Source: Pinus tabuliformis (lineage: Eukaryota > Streptophyta > Pinopsida > Pinales > Pinaceae). Taken from it: a DNA stretch of 64,000 nt. A program made the position numbers and the translations under genes. Positions 1 to 12,979 of the stretch are shown one piece after another. Positions within the stretch are counted from its first letter, which is position 1; every line of letters begins with the position of its first letter. The DNA is taken from assembly GCA_031772625.1 (NCBI GenBank), contig CM062820.1, positions 1,075,331,369-1,075,395,368 of the forward strand, in the 5' to 3' direction. Under the pieces are notes generated by a model. It was not told the DNA's origin, made no database searches, and was given only the letters and a program-made list of their open reading frames with translations.

Positions 1-268
1 GCCACTATACAAGCACTCTATGCAGAGTTTGAAGGTCAATTGAATTGGCCTCAAATTGAGTCCCCCACTATTGCTAGGCCTGTCAGAGGGAAAAAACAAG
101 GATGAAGAGCAACAATAGTGGGAAGAGGTGGACAGAAAGGCAGGATTCCTTGACAAAGAAGAGGAGCTCACATCAGAAGCATGGGATGTCAGGGAGGCCA
201 TCAGGGCCATCAATGATGAGGAGATGGACTAGGTTGCTCAGAGGATGAGCAACACCTTCAGTAGGGGG
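1..268 (+). other. Unidentified decayed coding-like tail
   Basis: Short plus-strand reading frames with protein-like composition run up to a purine tract (AGTAGGGGG, 260-268) that resembles a polypurine tract. This suggests the 3' end of an internal region of a retroelement that begins left of the window. No domain was recognised and the family is unknown. Only the position beside an LTR-like sequence supports the call. Confidence 0.3.
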
Positions 269-960
269 TGATGATGAGCCCCATAAATGGGTAATTATAT
301 GGGCTCATTTTGCCTCCTAACATAGATTAATCAACCATTCTCTTAGCTTATTACATGTTTTTTAATTATATTTATGCTTATGGAGTGAGATTGGTTGGTT
401 ATTATGCCATGGAGTCTAATATGTGTTTAATGTAGATTTTTGTTGAATTTTGGAGACAAAGTCAAAGATTTAATAGAAAACTAGTAGAAATAATTCGAAG
501 AAGAAAAGGGAGAGGATTTATAGGAGGGTATCCCACTCATTTATGACTCCCCACTTTGAATTCTCCTTCATGCAGCTCGAAGCACAAATAGCCACATCAA
601 TGCACTAGGAGGCAGCCGAGCAAGTGGAGGATAATTTCTGTTTATCTCAAATTTTGGGAGCCAAGCCTCCCTGATTTTAAGGAATCTTTTGGGAGCTTAA
701 GTTGTATAAGTAGAGAGGCCTAGGGCCTCATTAGGAAGTTGGTCAAATTTTCGAATTTTTGTTGCATCTTTTCTCTGCTCAACTTCAAGTTTAATTTTGT
801 TGACAATTTCATGTAATGCTATTATTATTTTGATAATAAAGATGAGATCCTTTTTGAGCTAGCACCAAGTTACCTCAGAGGGCTAAAGATCTTGGGTTAG
901 GGCCCAATCCAAGTAGCCAAGCTCCTCTTGTTTATATTTATATGCTTTGTTTCAGTTTAT
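269..960 (+). mobile_element. LTR-like sequence, right end not found
   Basis: The sequence starts TGATGATGAGCC directly after a purine tract. It carries a TATA-like word (TATAAG, near 705) and an AATAAA signal at 835-840, spaced as in a plant LTR. I could not find a matching second copy, a primer binding site or a clear CA end, so the right boundary is approximate. It may be the 3' LTR of an element cut off by the window edge. A host promoter is a weaker alternative. Confidence 0.4.
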
Positions 961-2373
961 GAATTATTGTTGTTAGATAAATTTCTTTCTTGGTTAAGAA
1001 TAGGTTTCTTTTGGTGATTTAGAAGGTTGTTTCCATTTGAGATTTTTGTAGTAGGTTAAACACTGATAAAAAGAAGATACAAAAGGCCATCAACAGAGCC
1101 TTGGCCTCCTTTCCTCCCCTTGGGACCATGAACTGAGGCCAAGACCCTCTTGCCGCCACAAAAACAAAGATTTTCCTTCTCCATAGGATTTCTAGTGTTG
1201 CAGTTTGTTAGACAGTTAATGCTTTGCTTTAGATCTCTTTCACCATCCTCATTTCTGGCTTTGTAATAAGTTTCCTTCCATGCTTTCTCTCATCATAGCA
1301 TTTTTCAGCATTTCTTTCCATAGCTTATAATTTAGATTAGCTTGATGCAAAATTCTGTTTTTTTGATGTACTTAGTGTCCTTGCTTGCTTAATCTCGTTG
1401 TTTGATTTTCAATTATCTTGCAGCAAATCAATTCTCACAATAAGTCAGCCAATCATCCATCACCATCTCTCTTTTATCTATGTTCCATAGGTCACCCAAA
1501 GTTCCTCACAAATCTACCTTAGTTTTTTGCATTTTTCCCATAGACTTTCCTCTCTTTCCTTGAACAAGTCCAACCATATTTCTCTCTCCTAATCATTTTT
1601 TATGGACCCTATCCACCTTAACACATCATCCTAGCCTTCAAATACCCTTTCCACCCACTTTCCCACCGTCAAAACCTCCAAAACGGCTCTCGGCATCCTC
1701 CTGTAAACCTCCTGTAGATCCCCTGTAGCCTCTTGTAGATTTTCCTGTAGGATTCTTTTTGAAGTCCGATTACGGGAAAAGCCTCTAGAAGGCCACCTGA
1801 GACCTCCTAGGACCCATCCTCACCATCCTACACCTCTAAAAATCCCAAAGTCGCCCTCCATCACCACCTAATTGCTGCCACCTTCCTAAATAAATAAGTT
1901 ACATGCATGACAATTTCACATAAAAATACATAAAAATCCAAAAAGATGTTTTTTTTTCTCATTTCCTTCTAGAAATAGCTTGAGTAGATGTTGTTTACTT
2001 CCTTGAGCAGGTAATGGAATTCATTTCATGGTTTTCATATTTCTTTTCACAAAAGTAGGATTAGTTGGTTAAGTAGGGTTTTCTAGGTTTACTATACATT
2101 TCAATCCTTTTCCTTTCTACAAGTAGAGTAGCCTTTGTAGGGTAAGCTTTCCTTTATTTCATCACATATAGAGCTTCTTTCGGAATCCATAGAAGTTGGC
2201 TTGAGCTCCTAGTGATCTTGCGCCAGTTGACCAAGTGGTAGCCTATAGTAAGAACTAGTACTTGTGCATACAACACCATCGCTTCCAAGTTTGTTACGAA
2301 CTACCGGGTTGATAAAAGTAAAGTAGGAAGCCTAGGAGTTGCAACATTATTGCTACAAAACTAGTGCTCACCA
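961..2373. other. Unassigned DNA
   Basis: No coding region, RNA gene or repeat pair was recognised here. A short stretch near 1699-1760 repeats the word CCTGTAG several times. The segment ends where homology to the copia LTR at 2374 begins, so a family boundary or old rearrangement lies there. Confidence 0.4.
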
Positions 2374-3369
2374 CAATGCATGAACATAAATAGACAAGAG
2401 ACACGTAATGTAGGTTATGATCCAACGCCAAAATCCCTCACTCTTTGAGAAGAAAACTCGCAGAAATGATTCTTATAGAGATTCCAAATGATGAATACCA
2501 AAACCACGACCCTTGGCCTATTAGCCACTCCAAGACCAAGACACAAGTCCTCTTACACCTTCTTATTTACTCTCTCTCGATTCCTTCTACTTCATATTTT
2601 GCACCATATGTGATGACACCGAATTGTGGTCACTGAGTCTATCAAGGATGCCAAACCTCTCCTTCTTCAGTAGCACCAAATTTTGAAGTCATATCAGTGA
2701 ACCATAGTCATTATTGATGGCACCGAGACCTTCTCCCTTGCAATAGTACTTTGTCACACACTAGTGACCTTCTTCTTAGGGTGGCACTGAATAATTCTTC
2801 TCTGAGATAGAGATTACACCAAAAATTTGTCTACACTGTGATTTATGTAGTTACACCTCACTGTCCCTTGAAATATCTTCGATATCCCTTCCCTACCTAT
2901 CCGAGTTCCTTCATATTTGACACCCGAATTTCAGAGGTAATCCAAATGACTTGACTCTAGAAATGTGTTTACCCTTTAGGCATATATATAGTGGCCCGCC
3001 CATGTATAGAAGCTGATATGACCTCAACAAAGTGATGTGTCTCTAATTAGGTGAGCCGACTTATGCCATCTACTTCATCTTGAGGCCAACTTGAAGAGGA
3101 GAACCATGTGCTTGTCTCGGATGAATATTTGACAATCCTATAGACTTAAATACATTTGTAACATGCCCAATAAGGGTTCTTCATACATGACATTAACCCT
3201 TTGAACAAATTCTAAAGGCTCACAATGAGAGCCATCTAAAAATAAAATCTCTTGCTCATGAAGCCCATGAAGCAAGCATACAATAATTTTTTTTCTTTGT
3301 TACATCAATTACATAAAAATCATAGTTACATGTCATTATGAAGACCAAACCTAGTTACACTTTTCCACA
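2374..3369 (-). repeat. Partial copia LTR of element A (left side)
   Basis: This is homologous along its length to the LTRs at 46628-47784 and 60570-61713. Shared landmarks include the stretch around AACATAAATAGAC at its left end and the GTTACACTTTTC end at the right. The outermost part present in the other two copies is absent. The sequence to its right (from 3370) is the same internal 3' region that follows the LTR at 60570-61713. Confidence 0.8.
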
Positions 3370-5170
3370 AGATGCATATTGGGGTATACTCTATCAAGGG
3401 GAGGATACCTCTACTTGTCATAAATGACAAGGATAAAAAATGCATTATAGTGACAATAGGGAAGATGCCTCTACATGCCATAAATTAAAAGGACCATATG
3501 TCCTATTTTCCATAATTCCCTCAACCCGAGGAGCTCTCTAGCTCAATTCCTCTCCCTGGAAACTCAAATAGGAGGGAAAAGTATAACTCATTTTACTCTA
3601 TTAGTCGTGACTCTTTCCTCAAAGGGTCACATCCATCAGTCCAAGCTACTCTCTGAAGACTAAGAACTTTCCTTTCAGCAAATCTTTGTTAAATAATATC
3701 TATTATCTACTCATTAGATGAAATGTGATGGTGTCTCACTGCTCCTCTCTGCACCATATCTCAGATTTAATGGTATCTATTCTCAATGTGTTTGGACTTT
3801 TCATGGAACACAATATTTTCTGTCAGTGAGATCCCACTCTCGTTGTTGCAATATATCACTGTTGTGTCCAAAACCTACTCAAAAAACTCTCCAAAGAGAT
3901 TCCTCAACCATACTATGTCACAAGTAGTTATGCTATCAGCAATATACTCAACCTCAACCATGATCAAGGATAGAGACTTGTGCTTCCTTCTCATCCAAGA
4001 AATCATGGTTGACCCTAGGCTAAAACAACACCCTCATGTGCTCTTCTTGTCAATAACATTTCTGGCCAAGTCAACATCAGTTTATTGATGAAGTCTAACA
4101 TTTCTAGAAGTATATCTCACTCCGAGATTAATCGTACCATGTAAGTATCTCAACAAATTCTTAACATCCACACAGTTTGCATGTAGAGGCTCGATCATAA
4201 ATTGACCCAGAGTGTTAACTGCAAAACATATGTCTAGTCGAGTGTTTACAAGGAACATCAATGTCCCAATTAGATGTTAGTACTCAGTAGGGTTTGCTAG
4301 ATCAGGCCCCACAACATATCCACATAACTTATTGAAGTTCATCTCCATTGGTGTGGCCACGGACTTACATTCTACCATACCAAATATTTTCAGCAGTTTG
4401 ACAAGATATTTCCCTTGTGAAAGGAAAATCTCACCAGGCATTTGCCACACCTCTAAGTCGAAGAAGTTGTGCATCAATCCAAGGTATTTCACCTCAAAAT
4501 AAGAGGCCAAATTCCTCTTACTCTTGAGAATCAAAGGCTCTCAACCTGTCAAGAATAAGCCATCAACATATAAAATCAAAATCAAGGGCATACCTTGGAC
4601 TACTTTGAAGTAGAGGTTCAGGTCTGCATTGCTTCTTGTAAAGCCAAGCTTCATAAAGTAGCTATATATGAAAGCATACCAAGCCCTGGGAGATTTCTTC
4701 AATCCATAGTCATGTGTGCCTTCTTCAACCTGCACACATTAGTCTTCCTGTCCTGTACCTCAAATCCCTGAGGTTGATCAACATATACTTGCTCCTGGAG
4801 AATTCCATGTAAAAATGAAACCTTCACATCCATTTGATGAAGAGTCCATCTCTCGCTAGAAGCAAGGAAAATAATATATCAAATAGTAATATAGTGAGAA
4901 ACTGGTGTAAATATGTCATCATAGTATTCTCCCTCTTTCTGGGAGAAACCTCTAGCCATGAACCTTGCCTTATATTTGTTGATACATCCATCTTCTCCAC
5001 TCTTGATTTTGTATATACATTCTGAAGTCTCAAAAGACTTTTCTTTGGGTCTCAGAACTAACTCCCATACATCACTCTTCATTATAGATTTATATTATTC
5101 ATCCATAACATCTTTCCATTCCTTCTCTTTCACTACTTCCTCAAAGTTATGAGGTTCAACCTATATCATG
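3370..5170 (-). pseudogene. Copia RT and RNase H region of element A
   Basis: Minus-strand fragments carry Ty1-copia pol signatures. An RNase H C-terminal stretch with CNNESGI and FHEKSKHIE lies at about 3740-4000. The RT part around 4277-5082 includes the segment with SVATPMEMN and the catalytic-site region LYVDG. The order RT then RNase H, reading leftward, agrees with the minus strand. The region is decayed and read in several separate frames; it has no host function that I can see. The 3370-3700 part looks like 3' untranslated DNA. Confidence 0.8.
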
Positions 5171-6330
5171 TTGTTCATAGCCACTACATATCCCTAATAT
5201 CGACATGGATTCTTTCTTTCCCTGAAGGTTCCTTTGGAAGTAGTATGTCTCTCATCATCCTGTAAAGTTTCATGGAGCTAAAGTGGTCTTTTCCTAGTAG
5301 GAGGATCACATAGATGTGGATCCAAGGGATCCATGGATCATATGGGATCATCAACAATATTAGAATTAGGTCCAGGGCCTTCTAGAATATCCATGGAACC
5401 ATCCTTCTTTTCAACACTGGTAGGGGGAGAAGTATCCCTTTCTTTTCCAAGGGAAGGATCTAATTAAATGTCACATCCCTGCTAAACTCTATATTTCTTT
5501 GACCAAGTACATATATTCTATAAAATTTAGAATTTTCACAATATCCAACAAACATAACCTTCTTTCTCGTAGCTTCCAACTTGTTCCTTTTTTCCTTCGG
5601 CACATGAAAGTAGATGGGGCAACCAAATATTCTCAAAATACCAACATCAAGATTAACACGATGTGGAGTCTTGTTTTGAACATAGACATTGGTATTTGCA
5701 GCTTCACCCCATAGAAACTTTAACAACTTTTGATCATGCAACATGGCTCGAGCAACTTCCATGATAATCCTATTCTTTCTTTCAACGACTCCATTTTTTT
5801 GAGGATTATAAGGCACAATAGTCTCCTCGATTCCAACTTTCTTACAAAAGTCAATGAACTCGTTTGAAATGAATTCCCCCCATTATCAAACCCAAATACT
5901 TTGATTATTTTCCCTATTTGATTTTTTGTCTGCACCTTGAATTATTTGGACATATCAAATGCCTTTTCTTTGTGCTTCAAGAAGAATATCCAAGTTTTAC
6001 AGGAGAATTCATCCATAAATATTATATAGTACAAGTATTCACCAATAGAAATCATTGGCGTGGGATAAAAATGAATGAGTTGAAGAATTCCACTAGTCCC
6101 ACCATTGCTAGAAGGGAATAGTCCCTTTCTATAACAACTTGGAAAAATACCTTAGGCATTCTAGAAACTATCCTCCTCACCTTAGGTATGGCATCATAGT
6201 GAAGGTGAGTGAATCTTCGGTGCCATAGCTCAAATTGATGATTACTATCATGAACCGATGCTTGGATTGGTCTTTCATGGACCTTATAGAGCCCTTCAAT
6301 TCTTGATCCCAAAGTGAATGCATCTCTCAT
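5171..6330 (-). pseudogene. Copia integrase region of element A
   Basis: The 118-residue frame at 5460-5816 contains the copia integrase core hallmark PYNPQKNGVVERKNR, followed by FLWGEA and the NKTPH segment. The frame at 6052-6330 carries the GAG-pre-integrase zinc-binding region with LWHRRFTHLHYD. Integrase lies upstream of RT in the minus direction, the domain order that separates Ty1-copia from Ty3. It is fossil and broken. Confidence 0.85.
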
Positions 6331-6345
6331 GAGAGATTCTATAGG

Positions 6346-6968
6346 TTAAGTGATGACCTTTCCTCTTATGAAGGAAACCCTCATTCCTTTTTCCTTGAAG
6401 GCAAATATAGACACCAGATTCTTCTCCAACCCCATAACATACATAACAACATGTATATTTATAGTTTTCCCATAGTACAAATGAAGTGAAATAGAACCAA
6501 ATCCCTTCACATGATAAGTAGAATTGTCCCCAAGAATGATCTTTAAATCTGTCTCCCTCTTCATCCCAAAGTGAATGAATCTCTCATGCGAGATTCTATA
6601 GGCCAAGTGATAACCTTTCCTCTTATGAAGGTAACACTCATTCCTTTTTCCTCCAAGGCAGATATAAATACCATATTCTTATTCAACCTGAGAACATATA
6701 GAGCATCATGTAGATGTATAGTTTCCCCATAGTCTAAATGAAGTGAAACAAAACCAAAGCCCTTCAGAGGATAAGTAGAATAGTCCCCAATAATGATCTT
6801 GAAATTTGTCTCCCTCTCAATCAATCTTGATAGGAGTTCATGATACCAAGTGAAGTGTTTAGAGGCTCCACTATCAACCAACCAACTATCAAACAAATCT
6901 AAACAAGAGGAATTAGAAAGAGTAGAAATAATAAAATATTTAGATTGAGTAGCAGTTGCATTATTTTC
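6346..6968 (-). pseudogene. Copia protease region of element A
   Basis: The minus-strand frame at 6561-6896 begins with WLVDSGASKHFT, the aspartic protease active-site signature of Ty1-copia, and runs toward the pre-integrase region. The coding trace is cut on its upstream side by the Tat insertion, whose left target duplication is at 6969-6973. The rest of the same element, with gag, resumes at 34928. Confidence 0.8.
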
Positions 6969-6973
6969 ATACC

Positions 6974-8051
6974 CGTTGCACTAAAAATTGTCACCTTGAC
7001 ATTCTGCTATCTGTGTGAGTTCATTACCACTCATACTTTCCCCCTCTGCAAGTCTGAAACACTAGTTCCTCATATCAAGCTTGGAAAATAAGAGAAAAGC
7101 CCTCAAAAGTCTTTAAAACTCTGGTTCTGCACTTTCTCTTTGTATTACTTGCGGTCCCGCACCTAATGGTCATGTCTCCTGTGCACTTGACCACTCTGTC
7201 TCTGTGTTAAAGGTGCGGACCCTTGCAAATGTTAAAAGGCGTGAGTATACTTTGAAAAAACTCACTTTCAGTCATTTCTAGAAGCTTCTGGAAGGAATCT
7301 TGAGGTGGCAAGTTTGCTCTTTTAAGGTTCATGTGTCCCATACCTTAAGGAGCTAACCCCTTGATGTGAGGAGCTTATCCCTTTGAAGGAGGATTCTATC
7401 CCTTCATAGGTGGACCTGTAACCTCCTCCTCTACACTATAAAAAGAAGCATTGGGCCGTTTACTTGGGAGGTTAGAAGCTAAATGTTTTTGAGGTGAAAT
7501 GCTGCTGGAACTTAGTCTTCTTTAGTTGAGTTTTATGAGGAAAGATTACATACCTCTTAGATCTCATTTGGAAGAGTGCAAGGCTTGTTAAAGTAAACGA
7601 AATTCCTGTTTCGGACCCCAGGAAGAGCTTGTTCAACATCAAGGCTGAAAAGGTTGTAAGGTTCTTCTACTTCAAAGTTAATACAAATAAATTTATTTTT
7701 CTCAATAAGCTATTGATTCATGGTTTATTTTATGGATTCCTTGATCACCATGATAGACATGATTTATGATATTTGCTATGCAGGTGATATTTAATGTTTG
7801 CTTGTTTGTGATTGCAGGCCCTCAAAGGTGACTCTTTCGAACGATTGGAGGGTAACTCTTTCAAACGATTGAAGGATGACTACTATGAACAAGCGTTGGA
7901 TCTAAGGTAGGATATTAACACCTTTGTAGTATTTACTTTTAAATCTCATATATCTAGAGAAAGATAGGTTTGTTTATGTGTTTGCTATTAGACTATCTTC
8001 TAATACTAGGGAGATCGACCTTGTCTGCAAGATCGATTTATCCGGCCAACA
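6974..8051 (+). repeat. Tat 5' LTR
   Basis: It matches 33845-34922 end to end at equal length (1078 bp). Its ends correspond to a TGTTG...CAACA inverted repeat. A TATA-like CTATAAAAAG lies at 7436-7445. By eye, sampled stretches of the two LTRs differ by roughly 5-7%, so the insertion is old but younger than the copia host. Confidence 0.92.
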
Positions 8052-8053
8052 AA

Positions 8054-8072
8054 TTGGCGACTTTGCTGGGGA
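8054..8072 (+). other. Tat primer binding site
   Basis: TTGGCGACTTTGCTGGGGA starts two bases after the LTR end. The GGCGAC...GCTGGGGA form is common in plant Ty3 elements and would pair with a tRNA 3' end. I cannot name the tRNA without a search. Confidence 0.75.
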
Positions 8073-10012
8073 GATGAATTTGGTTTTTGGTTTTCCTTTG
8101 TTTTGACTTGAGAAAATTGTTTTCGTTTCTAGTTTTTGATTGATGTATACTGGCTTGGGTAGTTTTTAGAATCTAGATTATTTTTTGTTTTTTTTTCGAA
8201 GTTTTTAGGGGACCGCACTTTCTCTTTACAGATAGTGCGGGCATCTCTGCACTTTTCCTTTAGTAAACAAAGCAGAACCGCACCTGTTTCCTCTGGAGCC
8301 TGCAGACCCTGCAAATATTTTTGAAAAACCTAAAATATCTTCTTCCAGTTAATTTAGGTTTCATTTAGGATTTTTAGTGTCTACCCAGATCTGTATTTTT
8401 CCTATCAAAAATATCTTGTGAGTGAGTTCTGATAGTATTTTTGTTTTAGATGATTTTCTAGAAGTTTTGCATGCTTAGAGTGGTTTTCACTTTGTCTCTA
8501 TAGTGACTCAAAGATCAGAAGCTTGAGAAACCTTAGATCCCCCTGGTGTCTTTTCATCTTCTTGATGAGTCTGACTTGGTTGTGAAATCTATACTTTGTG
8601 AGAAATAAATTTAGTTTTCTCCTTGCAAATCTTTGAACAAACTTTGTTATAAGTTCTGAATTTCATTTTTACAAAAGAAAACATATCTGGATTTTTTTTG
8701 ATTGATTTGTTATTCTGAACAAATGAATCCTTATTTTACTGAACAACTAAGCAAAACATCCTAAAAAAGAATTGAATCTTTTATTCAATTACAATTATAA
8801 AGTTTTTAGATCTCAAAATTAGTTTTTGTAGTTTTGAGTGTTTTTCTAGAACTTGTAGATCTATTTTGAAGCAAATTGTTTTTTGTAGTTTCGAGTCTTG
8901 AAGGGAAAGGGATTTATTATGAGCATTAATGATTAGTCTCGTTTTGAGTTCTTATTGAAAAAAACAATAAGATTTTTCTTTCCATTTCCATGTTGAAAGA
9001 AAGAATTGTTTCTTAAAGAATTGCATTCTCGAACTCTTTCTTTTAGCTAGAATTTCATTGAAAGAAAAATGAATTGCTTATCATTTTAGGTGCATTTTTT
9101 TTAGTGTCTTTGGATTCGAGTCTTCACACCATCAAAGTTTCATTTCCATACCTATCGACTTAAAGAACAACCCATAAAAGCAACGCTTAATTAAAATCGA
9201 TCTAGTAATCTTTTCTATTTCTAGGGCTCTTATCACCAATATAGCTTAGGCTAGTATCTTGGAGTAGGGAGTAATTAACTCTCTAGGAGAGTTAAAACAA
9301 ACAAGTAGATACATCTTGCGGTAGGAAATAAATCCAATTGTAATTGATACATTCTGTGAAGCTTCTCTTAAAGGAGTCAATCACGAGATCATGTTCGAAC
9401 CTTTGAGACAATCAATTATGTTTCATTGGGAAATATAGAAGATTTGCACGTATTATAAACGGTAAACCTCAGATTAATCATTGTCGAGGAGCCTAGGGTC
9501 ATTTGTTGGTAAACCTTGGATTGACCATGTCAAGGAGCCTTAAAGGGGATTGACCTTTGTTACTCTGCCCTTGCGTGTAGATCAGATCGTAGACTGTTCC
9601 CCCAGTTGTATTTGTTGCTGTTGGTAACCTTAGTGTCCATAAACTTAAGATTATTTCCCAAGGTGACGGTGAAGGAAGGATCTCACTATACCTAGAGCAG
9701 ACGTCAACTAGACTCACTTGGAATCACTAGGGGGGTCTCTTCACTCGAGATGGTTTTTATGAAGAAACTTGTGCTAGTCTGTTTCATTAAGCAGGTTGTC
9801 GGGGTAACTGTTCCAACCGCCCTTTCTGTATGAAACTTCTACTAAGTTGGATTTCATCATCAACTAGTGTTTTTAGTACAGGAAGTTACTGTTTGTGTGT
9901 GGTTTGAACTCTTAGATTTTAGGTGTGTGATTCAGCTGTTTGTTTCTTTAGAGACTTTAGGTGTTTTTATTGAAATTTTCTTTGTTTGCGTGTGATTAAT
10001 TAATATTTAATC
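8073..10012 (+). other. Tat leader, no coding region seen
   Basis: About 1.9 kb of AT-rich DNA lies between the primer site and the first long frame. Long untranslated leaders are usual in Tat elements. I see no conserved domain here. The short minus-strand frames at 8129-8314 and 9499-9717 have no recognisable content. Confidence 0.6.
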
Positions 10013-11890
10013 GTGGTCGAATTACCGAGACAATCTCGTAGACTTCAGGGGAAACCTCCTGAGTATACACCAAGCCAGCTTGAAGGGCTACGAGCTCTTG
10101 TATCACCTAGTGACAATAGAGTTGGATCACCAGAAGCCAAAGAGTCATCTTTAATTATTCATCCTGATTATCAAATACAAACAACAGAGTATATTCAAGA
10201 GCCAATTTCATTTTCCGAAGTTACTGGTAGTATTTATCCTTACAGTGAATTAGCTGAAGAACCTGTAATTTTTGACCCTGACACTGAACTTGCTGTTACT
10301 CCAACTTCAGGATTTGCTTCTCCAACTTCTAGTGATCCTGGTTCACCTAGGGTAGGAAACATCATTACTCAAAATATTCCTTCTGGCCTCATTTCTATTG
10401 AAGAAATTGTCAGTCCAGACGAAGACGTAACTTTTCCCGAAAACCAACAGATTTTAAATCTTGGGAAGTGTGAATCAATATTCTATAGTCCTTTTAGGAG
10501 TGATGCTTGGTATGTATCATTGACAATTTTTTTAGAAAACCTGGATCTTAGTTTTTCACCACCTCAGATTCCTTTTCATCCTACACCAAGAGGTTATTAT
10601 CCTTCATCGATCATGTCAAGATAGTCGTCTATGTTTTCCCAGTCACCGGAAACGGTTTTATACGACGGTCCTTTTGTTCCTTCGAGGTACCAGTCACTCA
10701 CTAGTACTTTTTCAGGAGCAACTTCTCGATCGACTGAACATGCGTTATCAACTGGTAGTAATAGAACTCAAGTGTTGAACGCAGAACAAATCCTTATGAT
10801 GGCTGGTAATATTCCAAATCCTCAACCTCAAGGTAGTCAGTTACTGCCTGGGGGGCAATCCCAAGGTAGTCAGTTACAGCCTGGGGGGCAACCCCAAGGT
10901 AGTCAGTTACCACCTAGGGGGCAACCTCAAGGTAGTCAATTACTGAATGGGGGGCAACCTTAAGGTAGTTAGTTACTGCCTGGGGGGCAACCTCAAGGAT
11001 AGTACATACCTTCAGGATAGTACATACCCCAAGGTCAACCCCAGACTCAGTATATTCCTCATGATGCTTATCAACCCCAGATTCAGTACGTGCCTCAGGG
11101 TTATCAACCTCAAGGTTAGTACCCAACTCAAGGTTTCCAACCGCCTCTTGTTCAACCATTTTTACGTGGAGCTAGAAATGTACTGCTTAATTATCAGCCC
11201 TACGTTCAACCAGGTTATGGTCCTTCATATGCACAACCTTTTATGGGCCCATACCCCGGAATGAACATGGTGTGGAATCCATCTCAAACTCAACAGACTA
11301 TGCAACCTAATGTGCAGTTATCTAATCAACCTGGACAACCTTTGGTTTCTGGTCCAACCCAGCAACCTATCCAACCTACTGTTCAAACCCCTGCACCTGG
11401 TTTAGTCCAGCAGCCTGGGCCTAGTTCACCTCAGACTCCGCCTCAAACTACTGCAACTACTGCAACTTATGTTTAACCTACCACACCTGTTTCTGGAGTA
11501 TCTGTAGCTCCAGTTTCTACTATCCCTGCATCAGTGCAAACTCCTCAAGCCTCTGTGCCATAGTTAAGACCTACAGTTTAGACATCAGTCCAGATGCCTG
11601 CAGGACAGGCTGGTCCAACTATGATTGTCACAAGTCAACTGCAATTCACCTATAAACCCTACCAGGGACACTATCAATTCAGTCCTACTATACAAAAACC
11701 AGTTTATCAGTATCAACTGTATCCTAGCTATACTTATCAACAACCTCAACAACCCCAGTTTGGTCCGGTTAATCCTGGTTTTCCAGGAGGTTATAACATT
11801 CCTAATGCAAATCCGATTTCGAGTTATCTTGGATATCCTCCTCCTGGAACTGGTCTCATTACTCAAGGTTTTTGTGACCCTAACCGTTAA
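10013..11890 (+). pseudogene. Tat gag upstream region, Pro/Gln-rich
   Basis: A 203-residue frame (10013-10624) starts with MVELPRQSRRLQGKPPEYT and is rich in Ser, Pro and acidic residues. It is followed by frames dominated by Gln, Pro and Gly (10631-11476 and 11594-11890). Low-complexity proteins like these sit before the folded gag domain in some Tat elements. I recognise no folded domain. A 33-bp tandem repeat is embedded at 10829-11000. It is broken. Confidence 0.6.
10829..11000 (+). repeat. 33-bp tandem repeat in Tat gag region
   Basis: About five copies of a 33-bp unit beginning CAAGGTAGTCAGTTACTGCC are present. Each unit would encode an 11-residue QGSQLLPGGQP-type motif. The period is a multiple of three, so repeat-number change would keep frame. 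Confidence 0.9.
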
Positions 11891-11908
11891 TTACCATTTA
11901 TTGCAACT

Positions 11909-12967
11909 TTGGATTTACCTGATTTGTCACACCTTACGAATGATCCGATTTACTATCTTCTGTATTGGCCGCCAATGCCTAGTAAGTTGCCTAGTGATAT
12001 CCCGAAATTCGAGGGTAAGTCAGGAGAGGATCCGTCAAATCATGTTATGACTTATCACCTCTGGTGTGCATCTAATTCAATCATTGATGATTCAATTCGA
12101 TTGTGTCTTTTTCAACGAACTCTTATTGGTCTTGCCACCAAATGGTACATTGAGTTACCACGAGCCTCTTTTAATAATTTCAATCAGTTAGCCACTACTT
12201 TCTTAACTCATTTTCAGTTGCCTGTCAGATACGACAATGCCACAGAATTGTTAACTTCACTAAAACAATCCACGTCCACATATATTTCTAATCATATTCA
12301 TGAATGGCGACGTAGAAGGCGTTTAGTGAAAGTTTTCATTCCGGATCAAATTTTAGAGGAATGGTTCATTAAACCATTGTTACCCAAAATCACTAAAGAT
12401 GTAGCTAAGGGAGGAGTTGTTAATGAAGAGCAAGTCATTTCTCAGGCTCAGTACCTTGACCTCGTCTATACGTAGTCAGGTACTTTACATGAAAAAAACC
12501 CTGATCTTCCAAAACACGGTCAAATAACTGCAGATCCTTTAGGGTCTTATGCCACTGACGGTGTGATTGGTTTAGTTAGTACTAAAAGAAAGAAGAAATC
12601 TTCAAAGAATTCTTCTCCTATAATAACTTTACCTGATTCCCCAACAGGAGATTCTTCTGCTGAAATTTCTGCTGACATTCATGTCATAGAATCATCTACG
12701 ACCAAATCAAAATCTGGTAGTAAAAATAAGGGGAAGAAGAAAAACAAACAAAATTCAAAAGATAAAACAGATAAAAGTGAATCTACTGACGAAAAACGTA
12801 AACCTCGCTATCCTTGTTTCATTTGCGACGAGGATCATTTTACCAAAGAATGCCCACATCGAGCAGAGGTTTCGAAATTCGTTAAAGGTTCTCAAACTTC
12901 TGCTGTCTTGAAGGATCCTTTTCCCACTCAAGACAGTAAGATGATTGGTTCTTCCTCGAATGCCTGA
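11909..12967 (+). pseudogene. Tat gag core and zinc knuckle
   Basis: The 188-residue frame at 11909-12475 has the Ty3-type capsid-like gag layout: PKFEGKSGEDP, then a helical stretch with ATKWYIELP, then FLTHFQLP and a late helix. The 12563-12967 frame is Lys/Ser-rich and carries one knuckle, CFICDEDHFTKEC, with CX2CX3HX4C spacing. This is the nucleocapsid part that would bind the element's RNA. It is fossil. Confidence 0.8.
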
Positions 12968-12979
12968 GAAGAACCCATT

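Noticed and set aside
4834-5714. Plus-strand frames over the copia pol region
   Set aside because: They are antisense shadows; copia domain signatures are on the minus strand.
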